Shown: positions 11,650 to 22,267 of the stretch, piece by piece
Numbering within the stretch: position 1 is the stretch's first letter
How the letters are laid out: the number at the start of each line of letters is the position of its first letter
Notes under the pieces: model-generated
What the model was told of the DNA's origin: nothing
Database searches by the model: none
The model's input: the letters and a program-made list of their open reading frames with translations, nothing else
NCBI GenBank assembly: GCA_030704615.1
Contig: CM060732.1
Span: forward strand, 68,431,053-68,491,052
DNA: 60,000 nucleotides
Direction of reading: 5' to 3'
Source: Takakia lepidozioides
Lineage: Eukaryota > Streptophyta > Takakiopsida > Takakiales > Takakiaceae
Made by a program: the position numbers and the translations under genes

Positions 11650-11669
11650 GGGGGGGGGGGGGGGGGGGG
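11650..11669 (+). repeat. Homopolymer of 20 G
   Basis: An uninterrupted run of 20 guanines, easily misassembled and able to form a G-quadruplex. Any open reading frame across it, on either strand, is unreliable. Confidence 0.9.
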
Positions 11670-11921
11670 CATGACTCTATTCTTCCACTGCGTCTTGGGG
11701 GACCAGAGGGGCGGGCTGGTGGCCGTCGTCTTGCACGCTTTGGCTTCTCTCTGTTGAACTGCTGAAGTGAATGAATCAAGCACAATTCCAATTTGCAAAA
11801 AATGGTTTCATTCCTGAACAATATTTGAACTGGCCCAAGGCATACCAGCTGACAACATTGACTTGTCATTTCGTGTTTAGTGATGTATTTGCACTGCTGA
11901 GTCATGCTTTAGTGCTGCAAA

Positions 11922-12164
11922 TTGCAGGCTCACATTATGTATGATGAAGATTCGGATGGGGAGGAAGGACCGTCCAGTCCTACACCTAAAACGAGGGGTG
12001 TGGATGAACTTGACCAAGAACAACTTTTACAACAGGAGATGCAACGTGCTTTGCAAGAGGCTTTTGAAAGGACAGAATCAAAAGGGACACAACTTGTCAA
12101 GCGAATGAAGATGAATTTGGCATTCCCCATGCAAGCACTGAGGAACCAGGCAATGCCACACTAG
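11922..12164 (+). CDS. Short hypothetical ORF, acidic then coiled-coil-like
   Basis: Eighty codons encode an acidic start (MYDEDSDGEE), a Pro/Ser stretch and a Gln/Glu-rich helix (LLQQEMQRALQEAFE). Composition looks protein-like, but no family is recognised and there is no supporting splice or promoter evidence. It could be an exon remnant of the neighbouring CACTA-like region. Confidence 0.2.
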   Translation: MQAHIMYDEDSDGEEGPSSPTPKTRGVDELDQEQLLQQEMQRALQEAFERTESKGTQLVKRMKMNLAFPMQALRNQAMPH

Positions 12165-13150
12165 AAGCATTCGTGTCATTTACCACTGGGGTAACGCGTA
12201 AAAGTCAAAAAACTGGGATCGACTGGAAGTTACAAACGATTAGTTACAACGGACGTGGTAGTTGGGTTGAACATCCAATGATTGGAGTGGTAAAGGACGC
12301 AGACGCGCGAACAACTGCTCAGCGATTAATGCGATTAATGCTGAAGAACCACGTGGCGTAACCAGGTGTCCCGTGTGTCTGACCTTTTGGGCTGACTTTG
12401 ACTTTTCCCTCCGGATGAGTGGACCGACTCACCGGAGCGCGGTGACACATGGACGCGGACGTGGACGTGGATGATGATGTGGACGCCGACGTGGCGGCGC
12501 CACGACGAGCAGCACTGCTGCCACGTGGTAATAGACCACATAACTTGCAGTGCTACATGCCCAGTGGCAATTGCGACTGTTGGCGCAACCACTGCTTTAC
12601 TACTTTAAATGAAGTGCTCGAAATTACTTGAACAATCATTCATAGTGATTCATGCTTTGGAGTTTTGGTGTTTGTAAGTGAGTCGACTAGTAATGCCATA
12701 CAAGAGAACTAATCATGCATTAGAAATGCACAAACGATGAAAGACATGCCATGAAACAAAATGAAATGAAAATGAATGAAATGAAACAAAATGGTACTTT
12801 ATTACATCTGCAGAAGCTCAAAGAGCTTATGGGACAAAATGAAAAACACAAAGTAAAAAAGCAGCCCAAAAGCTATTGCTGCTCTGGGGATTGCCTAAGG
12901 GTCAAGGCCTCGTGCAAGTAAGCTGCCAAGCAGTTCTGATCCTCATAATGCAAGACTTCAGTGAGTTCCACGGAATAGACCATCTACTAATGGAGGTTTC
13001 TTCTAGTTATTGATCCACAGGGAATCATAGGTAATCTTGTGCTTGAAATTTGGCCCTCTAGGATGAATCTGGACCACACTCTATCCCTGCTCCTTCAGCT
13101 ATCCATGCCCCTGCACAAATCATGCATTCATCCTTGCCTTGCTGCTAGTA
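12165..13150. other. Noncoding stretch with CACGTG motifs
   Basis: No gene recognised. CCACGTGG-type sites recur at about 12350 and 12520, and a GAC/GTG-rich low-complexity patch lies at 12448-12500. It could be the far subterminal part of the CACTA-like element, but no terminal CACTA repeat was found. Confidence 0.35.
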
Positions 13151-13152
13151 GC

Positions 13153-13524
13153 TGACAATGACAACCTACATTTGTTCTAGGAAATACCCAACTCAGCTTA
13201 TCACACTAGTTCCTATGCTCAATTGCGTCTGCTACTCTCTGAAATGTAGCAGACATTCACATTTTTGCCTCGGTTGTCCCATCATTGACTGGGGGCAGAA
13301 AAGTATTCATTCCACAGCTTCTCCTCATGTTGGTTACTTGACGATGACAGCCTAGACTTGTTCTAGGAAGCACCCAACTCAACTTATCACACTAGTTCCT
13401 ACGCTCAATTGCATCTGCTACTCTCTATAATCCAACAAACATTCACCTTCTTGCCTCGATTGTCCCACCATTGACTGGGGTTAGAAAAATATTCATTCCA
13501 CAACTTCTCCTCGTCTTTGTTACC
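13153..13524 (+). repeat. Tandem duplication of about 185 bp
   Basis: 13153-13335 and 13339-13524 are about 85% identical. Both contain the TTGTTCTAGGAA block, then TTATCACACTAGTTCCTA and a TTGACTGGGG block. A third, more diverged relative including the sequence upstream (13058-13160) recurs at 14285-14560. No coding capacity was seen. Confidence 0.7.
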
Positions 13525-14574
13525 TGTTTCTGATACTTTCCTGTTGTCACATTGGCAGAATCATGTCAAAGTCACTCAGAATCGCCCCTAATTATTCATG
13601 TCTGAATTCTGCAAATTAGCTGGTTGAGTGAAGCTTTGATAGTTTGGGGGAAAACAAGGTGCAATTGAAGAAGGTGCCTTCATTAGCAGTCATTAGCATA
13701 TAACTATGAAAGCTATCAAAACATAACTGTTCTAAAGCCAGACATTTTAACACGCGTTTATGGATGAAACTCATTAAGCACCCAAAGGGGAATAGTCCCT
13801 GCTCTACCAAGCCAGCCTTGAGGTTCCATTCTAAGCTTGAGATTGCGACTTGACACAGCTAACAGCAATCATGTCAGCTGATTGAGTGTTCCTGAAGATC
13901 TTGAAAATAATCAATCATGGTAATATCAAGTTGTTGCCCACACAATAAGAGAGGGTGTGATGGTAACTCAGGCAGGGCTACTTCAACCCTACATGACAGG
14001 ATTCTGTTTCAGAGTGAAAATGAATATAGCGTAGCATTCTGGTAGGCAAAGAATTGGTATGCTCTTGAGAAAACGAGCGGTGTACTTTGTGAGGGGACTG
14101 CTTCTCATCCAAAGGCACTCCAGCTTGTGGATGTACCATCATGCCTACCATGACAAAGAGGTGAGAATATGTGAAAAGCCTCATGTCAGCCATGAAGACA
14201 AAATATTCAGTCCAGATCATACCTTATCAAAGTGTCAATCTTCTTTGTCTGGATGTCGATCGTACATCTTCTTCACTTGAAATCCGGCCCTCTTATGAAT
14301 CTGGACCCCACACTCTATCCCTGGTCCTTCAGCTATCCATGCCTGTGTACAAACCATGGATACATCTTCAGCCTTGCTGCTAGCAGCTGAAGCAGCTGAC
14401 ACTGACGGCGTGAAGTTCTTCGAGGAAACACCCCAACCCTACCTACAGTAACATGTCAAAATCACTACAAAACCACCATAGATTCACCAACAAGCTTCTC
14501 CACATCTACGTTATCTGTTTTTGGATAATTCCTGCTGTCACATTGGCAATAACTCCAGGTTAGGTGTCAAGTTA
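13525..14574. other. Noncoding stretch with a diverged repeat copy
   Basis: No gene recognised. 14285-14560 is the diverged third copy of the repeat at 13.06-13.5 kb, sharing the segment around CCTTCAGCTATCCATGCC. Confidence 0.45.
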
Positions 14575-15060
14575 AATAAACACAGTGTGAAACTAACTAG
14601 AATAAAACTAGTTATTTGTATTTAACACTTGGATTTAGTTCAAGTGTTAAGTCAGGTGTCAAGTTTGAGCTTGACACCTGAACCATCTTATCTTCACGAG
14701 AGCGTCAGTCGTGCAGCTCATCTCTCTCGAGTTGAGCCTGCGCGACCGAGCTCCTTCATCGCTTCAGATCTGAGTGTGCTTATGTAGGGGTATAGGTTGT
14801 TGTGGGGTGGAGTCCCCATAGCTTGGGGTGCCCCTGGCTCGACTATTATCTTAAAGAGTGATGCTGTTGGATTCATGTTGTTTCTTGTGTGAACAGTGTG
14901 TTCTTAGCTTTCTTATCACTCGAGAGAGATGCGATGTATCTAGTTTTCTAGTGCTAAGCTAGATGTGACGTTTTTGTTTTTAAGCACTATTATAATATAG
15001 CTTGGTCACGAGAGCCTGCAGTTAGACTGGCTATGTGTGCCTAGTGGAGCATAACATGAA
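14575..15060 (+). mobile_element. Left end of an older relative of the gypsy element (repeat plus start of leader)
   Basis: 14575-14918 is a diverged homologue of 18510-18836: it starts with the same TGTCAAGTTA, shares TGTGAAACTA, the hairpin loop ATCTCTCTCGAGT (14720-14732), the 'GGGGTG' block, and ends TTATCA. The following ACTCGAGAGAGAT (14918-14930) is the exact complement of that loop. Leader-like sequence continues to about 15060 and then homology is lost. The left boundary of similarity falls on the same TGTCAAG as in the intact element. Confidence 0.6.
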
Positions 15061-15431
15061 GGCGGGAACCACTCGAAGTGTCGCTGCAGCAGTTCAAAGC
15101 CGACAATAATCGCCCTCAATGGCACATGAGGGGCTGTCTCCGTCAGCCTGTCTATCCATCAAACCAGCTTTTGCTTTGTGTGTACGCATTTGACTTCTGG
15201 TCACAATGAAGGAGACGAACTTCGGAGGAATGCTGATGTCGCTGAGATTTTGCGCCGGACCACTTTCCCTCGTTCAGTCAAGCTTTCGGGAATAGAGCTC
15301 CCTGAGACAATAATCGCCCCCAGAACTTCTTCAACTGTTTCCAGATAACAGAGTGCGAGTTTCTGGAGGAAATGAGCTCGCAAGTGATCAAATCTGTGTA
15401 GTGAAGGAGTATTCTTTGAACAGGAGATGAG

Positions 15432-15941
15432 ATGAACTACTGTGCAGCACTATGTTCGCGAGTGACGATAGTCTTCGTTTTGGCAGCCTGTCTATTTGCA
15501 GGAAATCAGGCGACCAATCAGACCCAAGCATAATATTGATTGGGTGCAAGCCTTGTCCCTGGTCAGAACCCCTGGATTTCATCTCCTAATGGCACCTTTG
15601 CATTGGGGTTCTATGCCTCTGGCACGGTACATACTGCCTACAATCTTGGCATCCGGTATGCAGAGTTCTTGCTTCAAACTATCGTGTGGACCCTGAACGC
15701 AACATATCCGGTGGATACGACGGGTGCGTTGGAGCTTAAATCGGATGGTGACCTAGTGCTGATTCAGAATTCCTCGCAAGCTGTGATTTGGTCTAGCAAC
15801 ACAAGCCAGCTAGGGGTTGTTGGGGCCAGTCTCTTGGACTCTGGGAACTTTGTCTTGCTAAACGGCAGTGGCGCATTTCGTGAATTTCTGAGGCCCGAAG
15901 GCCCAACTTCTGAAGCTCTGCCGTTGTTCTTGTTTCCGTGA
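15432..15941 (+). pseudogene. G-type (bulb) lectin-domain gene, N-terminal part, interrupted
   Basis: An ATG at 15432 opens a signal-peptide-like segment (VTIVFVLAACLFAG). Two in-frame stops follow (TAA at 15531, TGA at 15537). The same frame then gives a B-lectin domain: GASLVPGQNPWISSPNGTF, ALGFY, a TIVWTLNATYPV strand, SDGDLVLIQ and LLDSGNFVLLN. This is the start of G-type lectin receptor-like proteins, where it would bind mannose-type sugars outside the cell. Usual downstream parts (S-locus, PAN, kinase) are absent: the frame stops at 15941 and MULE copy 2 begins 200 bp later. The two stops mean it was probably already a pseudogene or carries an unrecognised intron. Confidence 0.65.
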
Positions 15942-16139
15942 AGAAGGGCTGAAGGAACTCGTCATGCTCTAATTGGCCAATGCTCCAAGTGTGTGGAAAT
16001 CAGACCAGTTGCAGATCACACAGATTACTCAACTGCACGATTTTTGGAGGAACAAATGACCTACAGATACGACACACAAAAGGTCACATCAACAGATCAA
16101 GGCTGAGAGTGGATTAAGTGTGGGTTTCGGAGATATATG

Positions 16140-16147
16140 AGCGATTC
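16140..16147 (+). other. Target-site duplication, left (MULE copy 2)
   Basis: AGCGATTC abuts the left terminal repeat. The identical 8 bases abut the right terminal repeat at 43590-43597. Mutator-superfamily elements duplicate 8-11 bp on insertion, so this fixes both ends of the element. Confidence 0.9.
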
Positions 16148-16260
16148 GAGGTTTACTATTTCATGAGCAGAAACCATGAGCCATGAGCCATGAGCCGCAT
16201 GAGCCGCATGAGCGGTGAGCCGAAGTCTAAGATACGCGGATTTCATGAGCGGACTCCTCC
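16148..16260. repeat. Left terminal inverted repeat, MULE copy 2
   Basis: GAGGTTTACTATTTCATGAGC, interrupted by AGAAAC, then repeated CATGAGC and CGCATGAGC units. It is the exact inverse of 3200-3295. A half-site of the element palindrome (GGAAATGCGG) follows at about 16267. Confidence 0.85.
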
Positions 16261-16725
16261 AAATTTGGAAATGCGGCAGATTAAACAAGTATTAAAATAA
16301 TAGTTTTTTATTTGACCTTGCCGTTTTTGGACGTTCCAGATCATGTAATGCGGCGAAGATATGTCGTCAGTAACAAGTCCGCTCATGGTTTTTTAGATCC
16401 GCTCATGGAAATAAGTGACCGTGCAACGGGAAATCCAGTATACCACTGCAAAAGGACGTCGCAGACTGGCCTGTATAGAGTATTCCGCGGTTTTACATGC
16501 CTTAACATTGGAATGAAGCTGACCCTTTTGCCGCGATTGAACCAATGGAATCTGCACCAATACAGTCTGCAGTACTTCACAATTCTGTCTTCTTCGGGTA
16601 TTCGGCGGGAAAGGTTTGCAACTGAACTGGGAAATAGGGTGCCGCATTAGGGTTCGCACGTGCGAAATTTCGGAGCGGTTTGGTGTTGGCGAAGGCCGCC
16701 TCTGGGGGTACCTACGACGATACTT

Positions 16726-16747
16726 GGAAATGCGGCGCCGCATTTCC
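16726..16747. repeat. 22-bp MULE palindrome near transposase 3' end (copy 2)
   Basis: GGAAATGCGG, centre CG, CCGCATTTCC, the inverse-position counterpart of 2696-2717. It shows that the palindrome belongs to the transposase side of the element as well as to the methyltransferase side. Confidence 0.85.
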
Positions 16748-16998
16748 TTGTCGGAGGTCGAATGAGGAAAGCAAGTTTTTAGAAAGCAGAAAAACATGAA
16801 CCCTCCAACATACAAAAATACATGCACGTGGAAACAAGTGAACGATATAGTAATATCTTAGTTCGAGCAAAACAGGTTACTGGTAGGCAAGACATATGTC
16901 GGACCTTTGTGTGGCCAGAGTCTGAGGTACTGGCAGCAGTACAGTTCTACTATCCGAAAAGGATGGGCGTACCATTGTATGTGGACCGCAAGCCAAGC

Positions 16999-18428
16999 TC
17001 ACTGGTCCCCTGGATCCATATTCAGAAGAGTGTCAACCTCCTGGGGGCTCAACCCTGGTGCATGTATGAAGTGATGAGTTGTGGAATTACAACGGAGTCT
17101 CTTTAGGTACACGTAGTACAAATGCTTGCAAGGGCAGTATGATGCCCCCTTGTTCGCCATGATCTGGAAGTCGGTGCAATTGCAGGTGGGTAATTCTGAA
17201 ATGGTGATGGTGTACACCTCATTGCGAACAGCTGAGCCCGCCGTGGCCATTTGATACACACGCCCGAATCCTGGTGGGGGCACTTCTGTCGAGCTCTGGA
17301 TTGTACAGTTCATCCGAAGTGCATTCCCCATCCTTGTCTCGTTCACTTTTGAGGGAGGTCGCCGCCTCTTCGGTTTCCCCCAACGGTGTGTAGGATGCTT
17401 AGAGCTGTCGTGTCCCATTGTTCTTGCTCTCACAGGGGTCGGTGGTGGAGGCTGTGGAAGCGGAAATGGTTCTCTGGGGACGTCAGTGCGCTGCACCATC
17501 CGAAATCCTGCGGCGGTAAGGGCGTCGGCCTCAACCTGACTCAGATCGCAGCCTGGTTCCACCGGCCACACCGGGGGAGCCTCTGGCATTGTTTGTATGC
17601 CGTACTTGGGCTTTCCATACACGCAAGTCATAATGTCATGCCTGCAGAACCAGAACTGGGTGGTTGTCGCCTCCGCAAACTTTGCATGGACAAATCTTCC
17701 TATAAAAGTAGGAGCAGGGACAGCCCCATCTGGATTCCTCCTTATCATCTCTAAACAACGTTGCCGTGTATCCACACGAATTGCGGAACACCTTCCTCGA
17801 AACGACGGCTTTGTGCGAGCAATTCTCCACTGTGATGCAGACACAGTCGTCTCCACAATGGCTTGGCCATACTGCATAACAGCGGGCGGAATGTGGGGCA
17901 AGGGAGTGGTGGGAATTTGTTGCACGAAATCCCCGGTTGAAGGCGACGGCGATCTGGAATTTCTTGGGCTTCCACTGCTGGAAGACACATTGTGCGGCAA
18001 CATGACGGGACCTCGAGGTGCTGTCCGAATGTTCCTGTCGGATCTCCAGGAATCCTCTTCGCACCCGGGTTCCTCTTCAATCCTCCGCCTGACAGGGCGA
18101 GTCCGGACGTCCCCCTCTAGGTGTTCACCTCTGCGGTGCAGAGGCGTCCCTTTGATCTTCTCTCGCAATGCTGTCGCCCATTTCACTGGATTCTTGGACC
18201 TCGAAGCTGTTCGTACCAACAATTCCTCCCTGTCCAGCCCAAAGCCCCATTGTTTGCCGCTCAGGAACTTGTAGTACGTGGCTTGCTGCATGATTGCTCT
18301 GTCGATGTCCTCCGTTGTGGCGTCACTACGTCCACCAGATGTGCGGCAGAAGACGCTCGCCAGGAGGAGTGGACCGATTCACCCATATTCGTGTTCGGCA
18401 TGTCCGTGTCGGAATCCAAGCACCGCTC
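16999..18428 (-). pseudogene. MULE transposase exon 2 with SWIM finger (copy 2)
   Basis: The minus-strand exon begins after CTAG at 18429 and ends at the stop at 16999. It encodes the NTNM-ESVHSSW block, a long linker rich in Ser, Pro and Arg and the SWIM zinc finger (CNC...CPCKH, near 17130-17190). Relative to copy 1 it lacks one C at about 18320, which shifts the frame 110 bases into the exon; the rest stays open for 430 codons. Its intron partner, exon 1, is now 12 kb away because the gypsy element lies in the intron. With one lesion here and another in copy 1, neither visible copy can make a full transposase. Confidence 0.8.
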
Positions 18429-18509
18429 CTAGAAGGACACAAACAATGGTGAGGGACCAATCGAAATGTCCGTAACAGAAAGACAAATGAACGAAATTGA
18501 CAGCAGCCT

Positions 18510-18836
18510 TGTCAAGTTATTTTACCACTAGTGTGAAACTAGCTAGGAAATAGCTAGCTTTTACATATTGACATTTGGGATTGGCCCAAGTGTCAATCCA
18601 GGGGTCAAAGCAGATTTAGGCCCTGGAGTGGTTATCTTCACGGCAAGCGCGGGAGGCTCATCTTTCTCGAGTTGAGCCTCACCGCGCCTAGCTATGGCGC
18701 CGTAGTGTGGATTCCCCATGGCGTGGGGTGCACTTGGCTTGACTTGTATTTGAGTGATGAGGTTATATATGCATGAGTTTATGCTTCAGCTTTGTGAGCT
18801 CGCATGAGCTCGTGCTTGTATTCTTCTTCTTTATCA
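18510..18836 (+). repeat. Terminal repeat A1 (LTR lacking its first 190 bp)
   Basis: 327 bp from TGTCAAG to TTTATCA, matching 30026-30352 along the whole length as far as read by eye. The primer-site sequence follows directly. The U3-like 190 bp that precede this block in the right-hand LTR (29836-30025) are missing here. Confidence 0.9.
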
Positions 18837-18848
18837 CTCGAGAAAGAT
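18655..18848 (+). promoter_or_regulatory. Putative self-priming pair: LTR hairpin loop and primer-binding site
   Basis: GGCTCA and TGAGCC (18655-18660, 18673-18678) form a 6-bp stem around a loop. The segment ATCTTTCTCGAGT (18660-18672) is the exact 13-nt complement of ACTCGAGAAAGAT at 18836-18848, which lies just where a primer-binding site should be, after the LTR end. No TGG-starting tRNA complement is found there. In the older relative at 14.6 kb the loop reads ATCTCTCTCGAGT and the downstream site ACTCGAGAGAGAT, again fully complementary. Confidence 0.6.
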
Positions 18849-18851
18849 CAG

Positions 18852-18878
18852 CTCGTATCTGTGAGTGCCAGATACGAG
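18852..18878 (+). other. Hairpin just after the primer site
   Basis: CTCGTATCTG and CAGATACGAG make a perfect 10-bp stem with a 7-nt loop. A weaker hairpin of different sequence (ATCTAG/CTAGAT) sits at the same place in the relative at 14.94 kb. It could be a packaging or priming structure in the genomic RNA. Confidence 0.5.
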
Positions 18879-21800
18879 TTAGTTGTAGCACTTGTGGTTT
18901 TTGCTTGAGAATGAGAGAAACCAAGTTGTTATGCAAGGAGCACCGTGGAGCTCTTAGTTGTTAGAAGCGGAGGCGATGTGGGTTACGAGGTGGTAGACCT
19001 TGGCATTCGATCTTCAGCTTCAGAGATGAAAGCACCATGCTGCAGGTAATTCCAGAGCACCTTGATGGTTCCAGATTGTGTACATGCATGAGCAAGCACG
19101 ATTGGGAAGAGGACCAGTCAAGAGCAGGTTATAGTGGCTTTGGTGGCAAAGCTGAGAACTGGACTTGGGAATGCGAGCTTTCATTGTGTGAAGGATTGCA
19201 AGACCAAGCGAAAGGGCTGATTTTGCTTGGGGCAAATCAGTGCACTTTGTGGAGTATGGTGAGATTGGGTTTCAATCTCGAGCTTCAGCATTGAGAGGGC
19301 TCTTGTCATGGCAAGAGCAGGGCTGGAACAGGAGCTAAGAGGTGCGGCAAGGCCATGGAATGTGCACCTAGGGTTTCAGAGCTTGGAAGAAGAGTTCTTG
19401 CACCACAAGAGAAGTGTCTTGTGGCTGGAAATGTAAGCCTTAGGGTTTCAGGAGCTTGGCAAAGGCTATGGAGTGCTTAGTCTTCTCATAGAGAGCATCA
19501 AGGAGCCAAGGAGCCAAGATAGGGGGCTGATATCTCTTGTGTGAAGAGGTTGCATGTGTGGAGCATGTATTCAGCTCATTGAAGCTTCCATCTTCAAGCT
19601 TGGAGGGCAAGCAAGGAAGAGGGAAGGGCTGACTTCCCTTATATGAGGGCAATGCATGTGTGGAGCATGCTATCAGCCTGGTGAAGGCTTGCACTTTCAG
19701 GTGTGGGAGTGCAAGAAAGGAAGGTCTAGGGCTGGTTTCCACTTGGAGTGAAAGAAAAGCACTTGTAGGGCCTATGTGAGTTGGGGTTTCAACTTCAAGC
19801 TTGAAGGGAGCGCAACTCTTGAAGCAACAGGTGTAGAGGGCTGGAATAGGCTCTAAGACAGATGCTATGGCCAATGAGGGGAGTGCTTGAATGAGTGCTC
19901 ACAAGGGCTGGGAACCAGCAGGGCTTGGTTGTTTGCCATTGAGTTTAGTGGCGTGTTTGGGGAGGCTAAGTGAGAAAGAAGGCTTGGTTTGTGGCAACCA
20001 CCTCATGGCTTAGGGCTACTATGGTGGTGTGTGGGAGCCGAAAGAGCAAGGGTACCTTGCTGATTTCCTCACAGCCACCATAGCTCGGTGGAAAGAAGCC
20101 TAGAGTCCAAGAGACACAAACCCTAGCTTGGCGTGGCTAAACCCTTGGAGAAATGGCTAAACTGCCAGAGCGGCCAGGTGTGGGGCTGTGACAGGCTGTG
20201 GCAAGCTGTGACGGGCTGTGGCAAGCTGTGACAGGCTGTGATGGGCTGTGTCAGGCTGTGACAGGTTGTGCCCAGTGGCCTTTGGGGCTGTGACGGGCTG
20301 TGCGGGGCTGTGACAGGCTGTGCCCAGTGGCCTGTGGGGCTGTGACGGGCTGTGACAGGCTGTGATGGGCTGTGACGGGCTGTGTCAGGCTGTGACAGGC
20401 TGTGCCAGTGGCCTTTGGGCTGTGACGGGCAGTGACAGGCCATGCCTGAGGCCTTTGGGGCTGTGACGGGCTGTGAGGGGCTGTGACAGGCTGTGCCCTG
20501 TGCCCTGTGGGGCTGTGACGGGCTGTGTCAGGCTGTGGCGAGCTGTGACGGGCTGTGACAGGCTGTGCCCAGTGGCCTGTGGGGCTGTGACGGGCTGTGA
20601 CAGGCTGTGGCAAGCTGTGACCGGCTGTGATGGGCTGTGATGGGCTGTGACAGGCTGTGCCCTGTGCCCTGTGGGGCTGTGACGGGCTGTGTCAGGCTGT
20701 GACAGGCTGTGCCCAGTGGCCTTTGGGGCTGTGACGGGCTGTGCGGGGCTGTGACAGGCTGTGCCCTGAGGCCTATGGGGCTGTGACGGGCTGTGACAGG
20801 CTGTGGCGAGCTGTGACAGGCTGTGCCCATGGCCTTTGGGGCTGTGACGGGCTGTGAGGGGCTGTGACAGGCCGTGCCTGAGGCCTTTGAGGCTGTGACG
20901 GGCTGCGAGGGGCTGTGACAGGCCGTGCCCATGGCCTTTGGGGCTGTGACGGGCTGTGAGGGGCTGTGACAGGCCGTGCCTGGGGCCTTTGGGGCTGTGA
21001 CGGGCTGTGAGGGGCTGTGACAGGCCGTGCCCATGGCCTTTGGGGCTGTGACGGGCTGTGAGGGGCTGTGACAGGCCGTGCCTGAGGCCTTTGAGGCTGT
21101 GACGGGCTGTGAGGGGCTGTGACAGGCCGTGCCCTAGGCCTTTGAGGCTGTGACGGGCTGTGATGGGCTGTGATGGGCTGTGACAGGCTGTGCCCTGTGC
21201 CCTGTGAGGCTGTGACGGGCTGTGAGGGGCTGTGACAGGCCGTGCCCATGGCCTTTGGGGCTGTGAGGGGCTGTGAGGGCTGTGACAGGCCGTGCCCATG
21301 GCCTTTGGGGCTGTGAGGGGCTGTGAGGGGCTGTGACAGGCCGTGCCTGAGGCCTTTGGGGCTGTGACGGGCTGTGAGGGGCTGTGACAGGCCGTGCCCA
21401 TGGCCTTTGGGGCTGTGACGGGCTGTGAGGGGCTGTGACAGGCCGTGCCTGAGGCCTTTGAGGCGGTGACAGGCTGTGAGGGGCTGCGACAGGCTGTGCC
21501 CAGTGGCCTGTGGGACTGTGACGGCCTGACCAGTGAGCTGTGTGGGCCTGTGCTGGTCTGTGGTGGCCCGTGTTGACCTGTGGACGGCCTGTGCTGACTC
21601 GTGGAGGCACTGGTGGACTGCCTAAGCACTGGCATGTGGTCTGGAAGGCCAAATTTTGAAGCTCGTGGAGGGCGGTTTGAGGAGTATCTTCATGATATTC
21701 CCATGGTCATGCAAGTGAGGATAGAGAGGAGAGGCAGAGTGTTGGGATGAGAGCATGCTGGGGTTAGGCATTGCTTTAGCTTCTCTTCCTCGTAGTTTCC

Positions 21801-22267
21801 ACCCTCTCATTAGGCCAAGACCTTTCCGTAGGTGGAGGCAAGAGTCAGTCCGGGTTTGGGCTGGGGTGTCCTTGCAGGAGCAACACCGTGGAGTTGTTTT
21901 TGGTGTGGGGGAGTTGTCGATCTGATTTCTTGTGTTTGGATCCCCTCCATACCTGCATGCTTGATTGTGCGCCATGCTAGTTTTGTGTGGGCGCTTGTTT
22001 TTATAGGTGATTGGTCTGGATTTGATCACCGGCCAGTCCTAGAGCATGCTGTCGATGGTGAGGCTGGGGTGATGACCAGCCAGACCATCATTGTTTCTCC
22101 TGTGGTGAGGTTGGAGGTGATGACCAGCCAACCATAGGAGTGCTTGTGGTGGATGCAGGTACAGGTGTAGGCTATGTTAGGAACTTAGTATTCCAAACCA
22201 TAAGCCGCAACAGGTTCTCTACCCGGTTATCTTGTGAAGAGGGGGTTAGGGACATGTTCATGACCGG
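18879..22267 (+). other. Long untranslated leader of the gypsy element
   Basis: About 3.4 kb without a credible gene, except for spurious open frames inside the satellite (20160-21540). Its last 450 bp (from about 21813) is conserved in copy C (45170-45600), including a GCAACAG acceptor-like site (22207-22213; 45550-45556) a few dozen bases before the Gag frame becomes similar. A spliced leader supplying the start codon is therefore possible. Confidence 0.6.
20160..21540 (+). repeat. Tandem satellite with a 51-bp unit inside the retroelement leader
   Basis: Repeats of GGCTGTGACGGGCTGTGAGG-type blocks followed by GGCCTTTGGGG. The distance between successive GGCCTTT blocks at 20882, 20933, 20984 and 21035 is 51 bp. 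Each unit is itself built from copies of GGCTGTGA. Because 51 is divisible by three, long open frames appear on the minus strand (over 400 codons of 'SQPLTARHS'-type repeats); they are judged artefacts. Confidence 0.9.

Noticed and set aside
18837-18860. Ordinary tRNA primer-binding site after the LTR
   Set aside because: The sequence starts CTCGAG, not TGG, and matches no tRNA 3' end that I recognise.
20385-21635. Minus-strand 416-codon repeat protein
   Set aside because: It is the translation of a 51-bp satellite whose length keeps all frames open; no start context, domain or conservation.
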